Below are positions 1-8,600 of a stretch of 64,000 bases of DNA, in pieces. The DNA comes from JAEUJM01 sp041918615 (GTDB taxonomy: Bacteria > Actinomycetota > Acidimicrobiia > Acidimicrobiales > DATDAH01). The translations under genes and the position numbers were made by a program. Each line of letters opens with the position of its first letter. Position 1 is the stretch's first letter. The notes under the pieces are model-generated. The model made no database searches, had not been told where the DNA came from, and saw only the letters and a program-made list of their open reading frames with translations. Location of the stretch: contig JAYRVH010000022.1 of assembly GCA_041918615.1 (NCBI GenBank), positions 58,218-122,217 of the forward strand. The letters run 5' to 3'.

Positions 1-2
1 GC

Positions 3-1211
3 GGCTTCGTGCGCAGGGGTTCGGTGAACACCGGCTGGGGCGAGGGCTTCTATCCCCCCGAAGGCCGTCGACCGCGCTACTTCTGGGCCTCCGAGCAGGC
101 GTCGTTCCACATCGAGCCGCGAGCGAGCGAGCCCGCCGCGCTCAGGGTGGTCTTCTGCCGCCGTCGACCACCGGGGCTCGACCCGGCCGACGTGACGATC
201 GAGATCGACGGTCGGGAGGTGCAGAGGCTTCGGATCGACGAGGGCCGATCGGCCCTGGCCCGTCGGCGCCGGATCCCGGTGGTCGTCGACATCGCTCCCG
301 ACCCGACCATGGCGCCCGTCGAGGTGACCATCCGTGTGGCCAACCCCTTCGTGCCCGGCGAGGTGCTCGGGGGGCCGGACCGGCGGTCGCTGGGCGTGGC
401 CCTCACATCGCTCCAGACCAGCATCGGCCTCAAGGCGCGACTCGGCGCCCGGCTCGGCGCCTGGCTGCCCCTCCTGCACCGTGACCCCCCATCGACCGAC
501 TTCATAAAGAGCTACGGCACGGTGGTCTCGAACTCCGAGTTCACCCGGGGGTGGGTCCGCCGCTACTGGGGCACCGACAGCGTCGTGATCCACCCTCCCG
601 TCACCATGCACCAGCGAGGCGTGAAGATGCCCGTGATCCTCGCGGTCGGACGCTTCTTCGCCGCCGAGGCAGGCCACTCGAAGAAGCAGCTCGAGATGGT
701 CGAGGCGTTTCGCCGTCTGATCGACCGTGGACTGTCGGGTTGGACCCTCCACCTGGTGGGCGGTTGTAGCGATTCCGACCGTCCCTACCTCGATCAGGTC
801 GTGGCGGCGGCCGTGGGACTGCCCATCGAGTTCCACGTGGACGCACCGGGTGACGAGCTCCGCGAGCTCTACGCCCATGCCTCGGTGTACTGGCAGGCCA
901 CCGGGCTCGGCGAGGACGCCGAGCGCGACCCCGACCGGCTCGAGCACTTCGGCATCGCCACCGTCGAGGCCATGTCCGCCGGCGCCGTGCCGGTGGTCAT
1001 CGGCCTCGCCGGCCAACTCGAGATCGTCGAGCACGGCACCAGCGGCTACCACTTCTCGACGCTCGACGAGTTGGTCGAGCTCACCGAGCAGGTCGTGGAG
1101 GACGACGCGAGGCGCGCCGAGATGTCGAGCGCTGCGGAGGCCCGCGCCCGCGTGTTCTCGGTGGAGGCGTTCGCCGCCAAGTTCAACGACGTGGTGGCCC
1201 GTCTGGGCTGA
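3..1211 (+). CDS. Glycosyltransferase, GT4-like (5' end cut by window)
   Basis: The reading frame is open to the left edge, so the gene probably begins outside the window. The first GTG is at 9, and two more sense codons precede it. The N-terminal half is poorly conserved. The C-terminal half has a GT-B Rossmann donor-binding fold of the GT4 type: a VGRFF strand near residue 215, and an EHFGIATVEAMSAG segment near residues 313-326, which is the usual EX7E-like nucleotide-sugar signature. The role is probably transfer of a sugar from an NDP-sugar to a growing glycan at the cytoplasmic face. It converges with the methyltransferase gene on the other strand, 83 bp away. The acceptor and donor cannot be predicted. 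Confidence 0.85.
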   Translation, partial: GFVRRGSVNTGWGEGFYPPEGRRPRYFWASEQASFHIEPRASEPAALRVVFCRRRPPGLDPADVTIEIDGREVQRLRIDEGRSALARRRRIPVVVDIAPDPTMAPVEVTIRVANPFVPGEVLGGPDRRSLGVALTSLQTSIGLKARLGARLGAWLPLLHRDPPSTDFIKSYGTVVSNSEFTRGWVRRYWGTDSVVIHPPVTMHQRGVKMPVILAVGRFFAAEAGHSKKQLEMVEAFRRLIDRGLSGWTLHLVGGCSDSDRPYLDQVVAAAVGLPIEFHVDAPGDELRELYAHASVYWQATGLGEDAERDPDRLEHFGIATVEAMSAGAVPVVIGLAGQLEIVEHGTSGYHFSTLDELVELTEQVVEDDARRAEMSSAAEARARVFSVEAFAAKFNDVVARLG

Positions 1212-1225
1212 ATCTGCCGTTCACG

Positions 1226-1242
1226 ACGCCGTCGGCCGGCGT
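1226..1242. terminator. Weak GC hairpin between convergent genes
   Basis: ACGCCG (1226-1231) pairs with CGGCGT (1237-1242) across a 5-nt loop, in the 83-bp gap between two converging genes. There is no T-run, so it may act as a bidirectional weak terminator or be chance in GC-rich DNA. Confidence 0.25.
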
Positions 1243-1294
1243 GGCGGCCCGGCCGTCGACGGGTCATGCCGTCGAGCAGAAGGAGGCAGCGGGG

Positions 1295-2209
1295 CTACCC
1301 GCCCTTGATGCACTCCCAGGTGAGGAACATGTAGGGGGGAAGGAGAGCGAGGCGGCTCGCGGTCGCGTCGTCGGCCACCGACGTGAGGTCGTTGCGGATC
1401 ACGCCCGACGTCATCGAGGTGACGTCGAACTCGGGCGAGGTGTCCCCGGGCCATTCGTCGGCGCCGCTGTCGAGGTAGGCGAGGAACCCGTCGGTGGCCA
1501 GGAGCCTGGTCTCGAACCCGTGCTCGCGCAGCTCGGGCGTGAGGTCGAAGCCGAAGCGCCAGAAGACCGGGGTGTCGTCGCCGTGGAACTCGGGCTCGAC
1601 CGGGGGTGCGGTGAACCCCTGGAGCACCGGTACCTGGAGGTACATGCGCCCGCCCGGAGCCAGGACCCGACTGATCTCGTCGAGGGCGCGGTGGGTGTCG
1701 GGAACGTGCTCGAGCACGTGCGGCGTCAAGATGGCGTCGAAGCTGGCGTCGGGCCGGTCGATGTGTTGGAGGTCGAGCTGTACGGCTCCCCGGTGGGCCC
1801 GCTCGTCGTAGTCACTGCACGTGTAGTCGAACCAACCCGCCATGGCCTGGCGGTAGTCCTCACCGAGACGAGGGCTGGTCTCGAGCACGCGGGCGCCGAG
1901 CGACTCGGGGGTGCGGGCCACGAAGCAGTGGAACAGGTAGCGGTCACGAGAGATGCTGCCGCACTGCGGGCAGTTGGCCGCCTCGCTGTGGAATCGACCG
2001 GCGAAGGCGTCACCCGTCCAGCGGCAGATGTTGCACCACGCCGGCGCGCCGGCCTCGGCGCCGGTGCGCGGCGCCCAGGGCGACACCGGCCGCTCGGACC
2101 ACAACGGCGGTTCGGCGGGGGCGGTCGCCTCGCCGGGGCCCCTGGCGCCGGTGGCGGCGCGGCGCACACGCCCGAGAGTCGATCGCAACGACGTTGAACG
2201 GAGGGCCAT
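1295..2209 (-). CDS. Class I SAM-dependent methyltransferase with N-terminal zinc-binding motif
   Basis: The protein is 304 aa from the ATG at 2209; a TTG two codons upstream is possible but less likely. The N-terminus carries a CxxC...CxxC pattern (CNIC and CPQC, residues about 60-85), typical of sugar- or lipid-linked methyltransferases with a small zinc ribbon. A Methyltransf_11-type Rossmann domain follows, with a weak motif I (RVLETSP) and a clear LTPHVLEHVPD segment. It probably methylates a glycan or a glycan precursor. It is transcribed away from the 2381 gene across a 171-bp divergent region. The substrate is unknown. Confidence 0.8.
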   Translation of the reverse strand: MALRSTSLRSTLGRVRRAATGARGPGEATAPAEPPLWSERPVSPWAPRTGAEAGAPAWCNICRWTGDAFAGRFHSEAANCPQCGSISRDRYLFHCFVARTPESLGARVLETSPRLGEDYRQAMAGWFDYTCSDYDERAHRGAVQLDLQHIDRPDASFDAILTPHVLEHVPDTHRALDEISRVLAPGGRMYLQVPVLQGFTAPPVEPEFHGDDTPVFWRFGFDLTPELREHGFETRLLATDGFLAYLDSGADEWPGDTSPEFDVTSMTSGVIRNDLTSVADDATASRLALLPPYMFLTWECIKGG

Positions 2210-2286
2210 GACCAATCAGCGCACTCGGTGGGAGGGGGTAGGGTCAAGCCGAGCCGGCCCGGTTCTGCTACCGAGGCGGTGAGTGG

Positions 2287-2292
2287 TAACAT
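2287..2292 (+). promoter_or_regulatory. Possible -10 box for the 2313/2381 transcript
   Basis: TAACAT lies in the 171-bp divergent gap between 2209 and 2381 and has a TTCTGC stretch about 18 bp upstream. It would give a start near 2299, a few bases before the small ORF at 2313. The match is moderate only. Confidence 0.3.
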
Positions 2293-2312
2293 CATCGTTT
2301 GCTTGCGCGACT

Positions 2313-2384
2313 ATGAGCGGCTCCCCTCCGTTCATGCTCCCGTCGTTCGAGTCCGTCACGTCTGGAGGCGTCACCCAACCATGA
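2313..2384 (+). CDS. Possible 23-aa upstream ORF coupled to the 2381 gene
   Basis: An ATG at 2313 opens a 23-codon frame whose TGA stop (2382-2384) overlaps the ATG of the next gene in an ATGA junction. The Shine-Dalgarno-like GGAGG at 2364-2368 lies inside this frame, so ribosomes finishing the short peptide could restart on the membrane protein. The peptide begins MSGSPPFMLPSF and has no recognisable domain. It may be a leader ORF or a chance frame; the precise ATGA overlap, repeated at several other genes here, is the only support. Confidence 0.35.
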   Translation: MSGSPPFMLPSFESVTSGGVTQP

Positions 2385-2587
2385 TCGCGTACCTCGACCC
2401 CGGCACCGGAAGCATCGTGCTGCAAGTAGTCGTCGGCGGCTTTGCCGGCCTTGCCGTCTTCTTCAAGATGTTCGGCCGCAAGCTGATGTTCTGGCAGAAG
2501 AGCGGCACCGAGCTCACCGCCGGTGACGCCGCCACGACCGATGCTGGCGAGCCCGCCGAGGCGCCGCCTGCCGAGGCCAACTCCTAG
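2381..2587 (+). CDS. Small membrane protein with conserved YLDPGTGS start
   Basis: The protein is 68 aa. The ATG at 2381 is preceded by GGAGG at a good distance. It starts MIAYLDPGTGS, followed by one hydrophobic segment (about residues 12-30), a basic FGRK stretch and an acidic, Ala/Pro-rich tail. The short DPGTGS-plus-TM pattern is widespread in bacteria as an uncharacterised protein, often beside surface-glycan or phosphodiesterase-like membrane genes, as here. It probably belongs to one transcription unit with the methyltransferase and the three sulfatase-like genes downstream. The function is unknown. Confidence 0.7.
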   Translation: MIAYLDPGTGSIVLQVVVGGFAGLAVFFKMFGRKLMFWQKSGTELTAGDAATTDAGEPAEAPPAEANS

Positions 2588-2629
2588 GCCCAGTCGGCGC
2601 CGCCGGTTCACCCGGCGACTCCATCGCTC

Positions 2630-4036
2630 ATGACGACACCACACGCAGACCCGGGGTCCTTTCGGGACCCGATGAGCCGCGTCTTCGTCACCGACGACGC
2701 CGTCATCCGCTCGCTGTCGGGGGAGGCGCTCCTCGACTACGAGGCGGCCGCCGCCTCTACGTTCTTCGGAGCGGCGCTCGCCGACGGTCGTCTCATCGGC
2801 ACGGAGCGGGTGGAGGCCGACGAGGTCGAGGCCCTCGTCGGCGGCGAGGGAAGTTGGGAGGCCGCCCTCCGGCACGAGCGCATCCCCTTCCTGTCCTACC
2901 CCTACGAGTGGACCTTCGAGATGCTCCGCGATGCGGCCCTGCTCCAGCTCCAACTCACCCGCCAGGGACTCGACGAGGACGTCATCACCAAGGACGCCAC
3001 GTCCTACAACGTGCAGTTCGTGGGAGCCAGGCCCACCTTCATCGACATCGGCTCGTTCGAGCGCCTCCGGGCCGGTGAGCCGTGGTACGGCTACCGCCAG
3101 TTCTGCGAGCTCTTCCTCTACCCGCTGATGTTCCAGGCCTACAAGGACCTGCCCTTCCAGCCGTGGCTCCGCGGCGCGATCGACGGCATCACCCCCAGCC
3201 AGGCGCGCGAGGTGATGTCGTTCCGTGACCGCTTCCGAAGGGGCGTGTTCACCAACGTCTACCTGCAGGCGGCCTTCGAGAACCGCTATTCCGACACCGA
3301 CTCGGACGTGAAGAAGGACCTCGGCAAGGCCGGGTTCAAGAAGGAGCTGATCGCGGCCAACCTCGACAAGCTCACCCGCCTGGTCACGCACCTCAAGTGG
3401 AAGCGATCCGAGTCCACCTGGTCGGGATACAGCGAGCGGGGGCACTACACCGATGCCGACCTCGAGGCGAAGTCCCACTTTGTCGAAAAGGTCGTGAACC
3501 TGCGCGCCCGGCCCCTCGTCTGGGACCTCGGCGCCAACGACGGCCACTTCTCCCGGCTCGCCTCGAAGACAGCCGACTACGTGGTCGCCGTCGACGCCGA
3601 CCCGTTGGTCGTCGACACCCTCTACCGGTCGCTCCGCGACGAGGGCAACACCACGATCCTGCCCCTCACCATGGACCTGTCGAACCCCTCGCCCGGGCTC
3701 GGCTGGCGGAGCGCGGAGCGCAAGGCCTTCACCGACCGGGCCAAGCCCGACCTCGTGCTGTGCCTCGCGGTGATCCACCACCTCGCCATCACCAACAACG
3801 TGCCCCTTCCCGAGTTCGTGGCGTTCCTTGCCGACGTCGGCTCGGAGGCGGTCGTCGAGTTCCCCACACCGGAGGACCCGATGGTGCAACGACTCCTCCG
3901 CAACAAGCGTGAAGGCACACACGACGATTACACGGCTACCGTCCTCGAACGTGCCCTCGGCGAGCATTTCGACGTCATCGAGCAGGAGACCCTCCCCTCG
4001 GGCAACCGGGTCCTGTACCACGTCCAGCCCCGCTGA
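2630..4036 (+). CDS. Class I SAM-dependent methyltransferase, NoeA-like
   Basis: The 468-aa protein has a long N-terminal region containing YGYRQFCELFLYPLMF (about residues 150-165). A C-terminal Rossmann methyltransferase domain starts around residue 295, with motif I VWDLGANDGHFS, an acidic VVAVDAD strand end, and LCLAVIHHLA as the motif IV/V region. This arrangement is seen in proteins annotated as nodulation NoeA-like methyltransferases, which are linked to carbohydrate modification. Only 5 bp separate it from the next gene, so the two are probably co-transcribed. Methylation of a sugar is inferred from family and context, not from a specific residue. Confidence 0.75.
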   Translation: MTTPHADPGSFRDPMSRVFVTDDAVIRSLSGEALLDYEAAAASTFFGAALADGRLIGTERVEADEVEALVGGEGSWEAALRHERIPFLSYPYEWTFEMLRDAALLQLQLTRQGLDEDVITKDATSYNVQFVGARPTFIDIGSFERLRAGEPWYGYRQFCELFLYPLMFQAYKDLPFQPWLRGAIDGITPSQAREVMSFRDRFRRGVFTNVYLQAAFENRYSDTDSDVKKDLGKAGFKKELIAANLDKLTRLVTHLKWKRSESTWSGYSERGHYTDADLEAKSHFVEKVVNLRARPLVWDLGANDGHFSRLASKTADYVVAVDADPLVVDTLYRSLRDEGNTTILPLTMDLSNPSPGLGWRSAERKAFTDRAKPDLVLCLAVIHHLAITNNVPLPEFVAFLADVGSEAVVEFPTPEDPMVQRLLRNKREGTHDDYTATVLERALGEHFDVIEQETLPSGNRVLYHVQPR

Positions 4037-4041
4037 GTCCT

Positions 4042-6285
4042 GTGGGTGAGGAGGGCCCGTCGCAGCCACGGTGGCGGCGGGTCGCCCGCCGACTCCGGCT
4101 GCGCGAGGTCGTCGGTCACAACGCCCTCGTCGTCGCTGCCCTCTGGGGCCTGGCCGTCGCCCAGCCCGTGCTCGACCTCTTCGGGAAGAACCCCGAGTTC
4201 TTCGTCGCGAACGAGTTCAGCCGGTACGAGGTGGCCCTCTTCGGCGTGACCGTCGCACTGGCAGTGCCGGTCGCGCTGGTGGGCATCGAGATCCTCGCCT
4301 ACGCCGTCAACCGCCGGTTCGGCACCGCGCTCCACATGGTGCTGGTGGCACTCCTCGGTGCCTTCCTGGGCCTGTCGCTGTTCCGTCAGCTCGACCTCGC
4401 GTCAGGTGTGGCCGGGGTCGGTGTTGCACTGCTCAGCGGGGCACTCGTGCTCTACGGCGAGCGTCGCGTCGCCTGGGCCCGCCTCGGCCTGCACTACCTC
4501 GCCGCCGCACCGCTGGTCTTCCTCGTCGCCTTCCTGGCCTTCTCGTCGAGCTCGAAGCTCCTCACCCAGGACGAGGCGACGGCGGCCACCGGCGTGACCA
4601 TCGGGAACCCTGCCCCCATCGTGATCCTGCAGATGGACGAGTTCCCCATCTCGTCGATCATGCTTCCTGACGGCACGATCAACGCGGAGCGGTTCCCCAA
4701 CTTCGCCCGCCTGGCCGACGAGACGACGTGGTTCCGCAACGCCAGTTCGATCTCGCCGAAGACCACCGACAGCGTGCCCGCGATGCTCACGGGCCTGGCC
4801 CCGAGAACCGGCCTGCTGCCGACCTCGGCCGACCATCCGCGGAGCCTGTTCACCATGCTCGGCTACCAGTACGAGCAGCACGTCACCGAGCCGGTCACCA
4901 GTATCTGCCCGAGCGAGATCTGCGTCGGGCGAGCGCCCCGCGAGAAATTCAACTACCGGCGCGTGCGGACGTCGTTCCTCGACGCCGCCGTCGTCTACGG
5001 GCAGTCGACGCTCCCGTCCACCCTGCGTGAGCATCTCCCCGCCGTGGACCGCTCGTGGGGCGGGTTCATCACCGACGCCAACGTCGAGCCCGCGGGTTCC
5101 AGTGCCACCCTCGATCCCGCCAGCGGTTCAGCCGCCACTGACAGCGGTAGCGGGAGTGGGCAGAGCGGCGCGGCGCCGAGCACCGATCCGTCCTTCAAGT
5201 GGCGGGCGCTGGGCCCGGGGGGGTGGTCGCCCCGTTACCAGGCCAGCCTCATGTCCGACATGATCGACAGCATCGGTCCCTCCGACCGGCCCGGCCTCTT
5301 CTTCGCCCACGCCACCTTTCCCCACATCCCGTGGCTGCTCAGCCCCGAGGGGTACCAGTACGTCGTCTCCGACTCCCGCTTCGTTCCCGGCCTGCTCGGG
5401 AAGGGTACCTGGGCACGTGACGAGTACCTCGTGCGCCAGGGCTACGCCCGTCACCTCCTGCAGATCGGGTACATGGACCGTCTCGTCGGCGACATGATCG
5501 ACCAGCTCGAGCAACAGGGCATGTGGGACGACGCCATGGTCGTGGTGCTGTCCGACCACGGCGTCGCGTTCACCCAGGGCGCGTCCTTCCGCGCCTCGCG
5601 CGCCGAGACGGTCCACGAGATCTACAACATCCCGATGTTCGTCAAGTACCCCGGTCAGGAACGCGGCGAGGTGAACGACGACAACGCCCTCAACCTGGAC
5701 GTGTTGCCCACGATCGTCGATGCCCTCGACATCGACAGCGGCTGGCAGTTCGACGGCCAGTCCCTCTTGAGCGGGCCCCACCGCGACGACAAGCCGATCT
5801 ACTGGCCGTCGGGGCCGAGCCATGACCCGGTCGACTTCCAGGGTGTCCTCGACGTGGTCGACCGCAACGCGGCCCGGCTCCCGAACGGCGACGACTGGTT
5901 GGGGGTCTACGCCGTCGGCCGCTACGGCCCCCTCGTCGGCTCCTCCCTCGATGCGCTCGACGTGCGGGGCGACAGCGGCCGGACCTGGACGGTCGACCAA
6001 CAGGCCCGGTTGAACGACTGGCAACCGCAGGTCGACGGCCTGGCGCCGATGCTGTTGATCGGATCGCTGGAGGCCGGCGATGGGGACCTGCCGGACGAGG
6101 CCGTCGTGGTCGTGAACGGACGGGCCGCGGGTGTGGCGGGCGAGTTCACACGCGAGGACGACGGTCGCGTGAGCCTCAACGCGATGATCTCGCCGGAGAT
6201 GCTGCGCCGCGGTCACAATGACGTCGTGCTCCTGTTGCCGACTGCGACCGGCTCCACCGAGTTCGAGACCGCGGCGCTGGGGTGA
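4042..6285 (+). CDS. Membrane-anchored alkaline phosphatase/sulfatase superfamily protein, paralogue 1
   Basis: The protein is 747 aa with a GTG start 5 bp after the upstream stop. About five N-terminal membrane helices (residues 25-170) begin with an LDLFGKNPEFF motif shared with the next two proteins. An extracytoplasmic sulfatase-like domain follows: a metal-ligand Asp in QMDEFP (Asp199), a candidate Thr nucleophile in KTTDSVPAM (Thr241/242) and a metal-binding DHG (Asp505-His506). A Thr nucleophile rather than the Cys/Ser formylglycine motif argues for a phosphotransferase or phosphodiesterase (LtaS-like chemistry) rather than a true sulfatase. Residues 350-375 are a Ser/Gly-rich low-complexity linker. 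It is the most divergent of the three paralogues. Its stop overlaps the start of the next gene. Confidence 0.8.
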   Translation: MGEEGPSQPRWRRVARRLRLREVVGHNALVVAALWGLAVAQPVLDLFGKNPEFFVANEFSRYEVALFGVTVALAVPVALVGIEILAYAVNRRFGTALHMVLVALLGAFLGLSLFRQLDLASGVAGVGVALLSGALVLYGERRVAWARLGLHYLAAAPLVFLVAFLAFSSSSKLLTQDEATAATGVTIGNPAPIVILQMDEFPISSIMLPDGTINAERFPNFARLADETTWFRNASSISPKTTDSVPAMLTGLAPRTGLLPTSADHPRSLFTMLGYQYEQHVTEPVTSICPSEICVGRAPREKFNYRRVRTSFLDAAVVYGQSTLPSTLREHLPAVDRSWGGFITDANVEPAGSSATLDPASGSAATDSGSGSGQSGAAPSTDPSFKWRALGPGGWSPRYQASLMSDMIDSIGPSDRPGLFFAHATFPHIPWLLSPEGYQYVVSDSRFVPGLLGKGTWARDEYLVRQGYARHLLQIGYMDRLVGDMIDQLEQQGMWDDAMVVVLSDHGVAFTQGASFRASRAETVHEIYNIPMFVKYPGQERGEVNDDNALNLDVLPTIVDALDIDSGWQFDGQSLLSGPHRDDKPIYWPSGPSHDPVDFQGVLDVVDRNAARLPNGDDWLGVYAVGRYGPLVGSSLDALDVRGDSGRTWTVDQQARLNDWQPQVDGLAPMLLIGSLEAGDGDLPDEAVVVVNGRAAGVAGEFTREDDGRVSLNAMISPEMLRRGHNDVVLLLPTATGSTEFETAALG

Positions 6286-8600
6286 TGGCCGACATCACCA
6301 CCGCCGAGTTGGTGGGTCGGCCCGAGCCGGCCGAGTCGGCCGAGTCGGCCGAGTCGGCCCGGGCCTCGAGCGAGGCAACGGCGAGCCTCCCGCGTCGTGT
6401 CGCGGCGCGACTCAGCCTGCGGCGCGTGCTGGGCTACGACGCCCTGTCCTTGCTCGCACTGTCCGGCCTCGCCGTGACCCAGCCGCTGCTCGACCTCTTC
6501 GGGAAGAACCCGGAGTTCTTCCTGGCCGCGGAGGCCGATCATGGCGAGATCGTTGCTTTCGGTGTGGCCGTCGCCTTCGCCGTACCGGTGGTGGCCGTGC
6601 TCATCGAGCTGCTGGCTCACGCGATCGGCCCACGCGCGGGCGCGGCGAGCCATGCCGTGCTGATCGGCCTGCTGGGCACGGCCTTCGGGGCCACGGTCGC
6701 CCGGCAGTTCGACTTCTCGCGCTCATGGCCCGACGTGCTCGTCGCGATGGGCATCGGCGCGCTCATCCTGCTCGCCGAGCGACGCACGCACGCGATGCGC
6801 ATGGGTCTGCGCTACCTCGCCGTGGCGCCGCTGCTGTTCCTGGCCCTCTTCGTCTTCACCTCGGGTACGTCCCGCCTCCTCTGGGAGGACGAGGCGGTGG
6901 CCCAGACCGGCGTCGCCGTCGCCAACCCCAAGCCCGTGGTGATGATCGTGTTCGACGAGCTGCCGTTGGCCTCGCTCATCACCCCAGAGGGCCAGATCGA
7001 CGCCGAGCGGTTCCCGAACTTCGCCCGTCTGGCCCGCCGAGGCACCTGGTTCCGCAACGCCACCAGCCTGTCGCCCAACACCCCGGGAAGCCTGCCGACC
7101 ATCCTGAGCGGCCTCGAGCCCCAATCGGACGTACTGCCCACCTCTGTCGACTACCCCCGCAACCTCTTCACCCTGCTGGGTGGGAGCTATCAGATGGACG
7201 TGACCGAGACGATCACCCAGCTGTGCCCGAGGACGCTGTGCGAGCGTGCCGAGTCGCCCCGCGCGGCCGGGTGGTTCCAGTTGCTGCGCCAGAACCTCCT
7301 GGACGCCTCGATCGTCTACGGCCACGTCACGCTCCCTCCGCGGCTGCGGGGTGACCTGCCGGGCGTCGACGGGTCCTGGGGCGGCTTTGCCGACGGTGGG
7401 TCCTCGGCGGACGTCTCTGAACCCACGGACGGGAGTCCCACCGCCACCCCGAGCTCCATCTCGACCACGACCACCATGCCGACCATCGACGACTTCATGA
7501 CCGCCCGGAACCGCCAGATGCGAGCGACCCAGCCCCAGGGAACGGGCGAGCTGCTCCGCCTCCTGACCACCCGCGTGGGCACCGAGCGCTCCTCCCAGCT
7601 CTACTTCGTGCACGATGCGCTCCTGCCGCACTTCAACTGGCTCACCACCCCCGACGGCCACACGTATCGGGGCGAGGGGGGTCCCCCGGGGACGGTCGAC
7701 GGGACGTGGCGTGAGAACGACTTCCTCGTCCGCCAGGGTCAACAGCGCCACCTGCTCCAGGTCGGCTACGCCGACACCCTGCTCGGGCAGCTGATCGACC
7801 GGCTCCAGGTCGAGGGCATCTGGCATGACGCCGTGGTGGCGGTCACCGCCGATCACGGCATCGCCTTCACCCCGGGGCTGCCCAAGCGGACACCCGCCGA
7901 CGATACGGTCGATGAGATCTACCGGGTGCCCATGATCATCCGGGTCCCCGGAGAGCGCGAGGGCGAGGTGTCCGACGAGAACGCTCTGCTCGACGACATC
8001 CTGCCCACGATCGCCGACGTCCTCGATGTCGACACCGACTGGGACTTCCAGGGCCGGTCGCTGTTCGGTGACACCCCTGCACCCGTCGACAAGCCCGTGT
8101 TCTACGGAGTGGGACCGAACTCCGTCTCGCTGTCGCTCGACGGGCTGTACGCAGTCGCGGCCCGCAACCACGAGCGCTTCCCCGAAGCGGGATGGCGAGG
8201 CGTGGCGGCGGTCGGCGGGCTGGGCCGGTTCGTCGGCGAGCCGGTGAGCGCGCTCAACGTCACCGACGCCCCCGACACGTTCATCCCTGACGCATCCTGG
8301 CGCCTCGAGAACCCTGAGGCGCTCGACGATGTCCAGCCCGGCACGGGCGCGATCCCGCTCGTGATCCACGGCGCGGTCACGATCGGGGGCGACCGGGTGC
8401 CGTACGCGGAGGCGCTCGTGGCGATCAACGGGGAGGTCGCGGGCGTGGCGGGCGACTTCGTGCTCAGCGGCCCTGCCTGGCGCTTCTCGGCGCTCTTCGA
8501 CTTCGAGCAGATCCGCGAGGGCGACAACGCCATCGATCTGCTTCTCGTGGCGGGCGGCGGCGACGATCCGCCGTTCGTGCGTATCCCGCTCGTGCCATGA
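6285..8600 (+). CDS. Membrane-anchored alkaline phosphatase/sulfatase superfamily protein, paralogue 2
   Basis: The protein is about 771 aa. The ATG at 6285 shares its A with the preceding TGA; a GTG at 6282 would add one residue. It has the same plan as its neighbours: five N-terminal TM helices after a short Ala/Glu/Ser repeat, the LFGKNPEFF motif, FDELP carrying a metal Asp (about residue 224), a candidate nucleophile Thr in NTPGSLPT (about 266) and TADHG (about 523). It is closer to paralogue 3 than to 1, with long near-identical stretches (7148-7220 against 9353-9425). It probably acts on phosphoester groups of a surface glycan or lipid. ATGA overlap couples it to paralogue 3. Confidence 0.8.
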   Translation: MADITTAELVGRPEPAESAESAESARASSEATASLPRRVAARLSLRRVLGYDALSLLALSGLAVTQPLLDLFGKNPEFFLAAEADHGEIVAFGVAVAFAVPVVAVLIELLAHAIGPRAGAASHAVLIGLLGTAFGATVARQFDFSRSWPDVLVAMGIGALILLAERRTHAMRMGLRYLAVAPLLFLALFVFTSGTSRLLWEDEAVAQTGVAVANPKPVVMIVFDELPLASLITPEGQIDAERFPNFARLARRGTWFRNATSLSPNTPGSLPTILSGLEPQSDVLPTSVDYPRNLFTLLGGSYQMDVTETITQLCPRTLCERAESPRAAGWFQLLRQNLLDASIVYGHVTLPPRLRGDLPGVDGSWGGFADGGSSADVSEPTDGSPTATPSSISTTTTMPTIDDFMTARNRQMRATQPQGTGELLRLLTTRVGTERSSQLYFVHDALLPHFNWLTTPDGHTYRGEGGPPGTVDGTWRENDFLVRQGQQRHLLQVGYADTLLGQLIDRLQVEGIWHDAVVAVTADHGIAFTPGLPKRTPADDTVDEIYRVPMIIRVPGEREGEVSDENALLDDILPTIADVLDVDTDWDFQGRSLFGDTPAPVDKPVFYGVGPNSVSLSLDGLYAVAARNHERFPEAGWRGVAAVGGLGRFVGEPVSALNVTDAPDTFIPDASWRLENPEALDDVQPGTGAIPLVIHGAVTIGGDRVPYAEALVAINGEVAGVAGDFVLSGPAWRFSALFDFEQIREGDNAIDLLLVAGGGDDPPFVRIPLVP
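6330..6356 (+). repeat. 9-bp in-frame tandem repeat
   Basis: Three exact copies of GCCGAGTCG, with a degenerate copy just upstream. They encode Ala-Glu-Ser repeats in the cytoplasmic N-terminus of the second sulfatase-like protein and are absent from its paralogues. Confidence 0.9.

Noticed and set aside
2216..4069. A 617-codon minus-strand frame opposite the NoeA-like methyltransferase
   Set aside because: Low-complexity Glu/Val/Gly composition and complete overlap with a recognisable methyltransferase.
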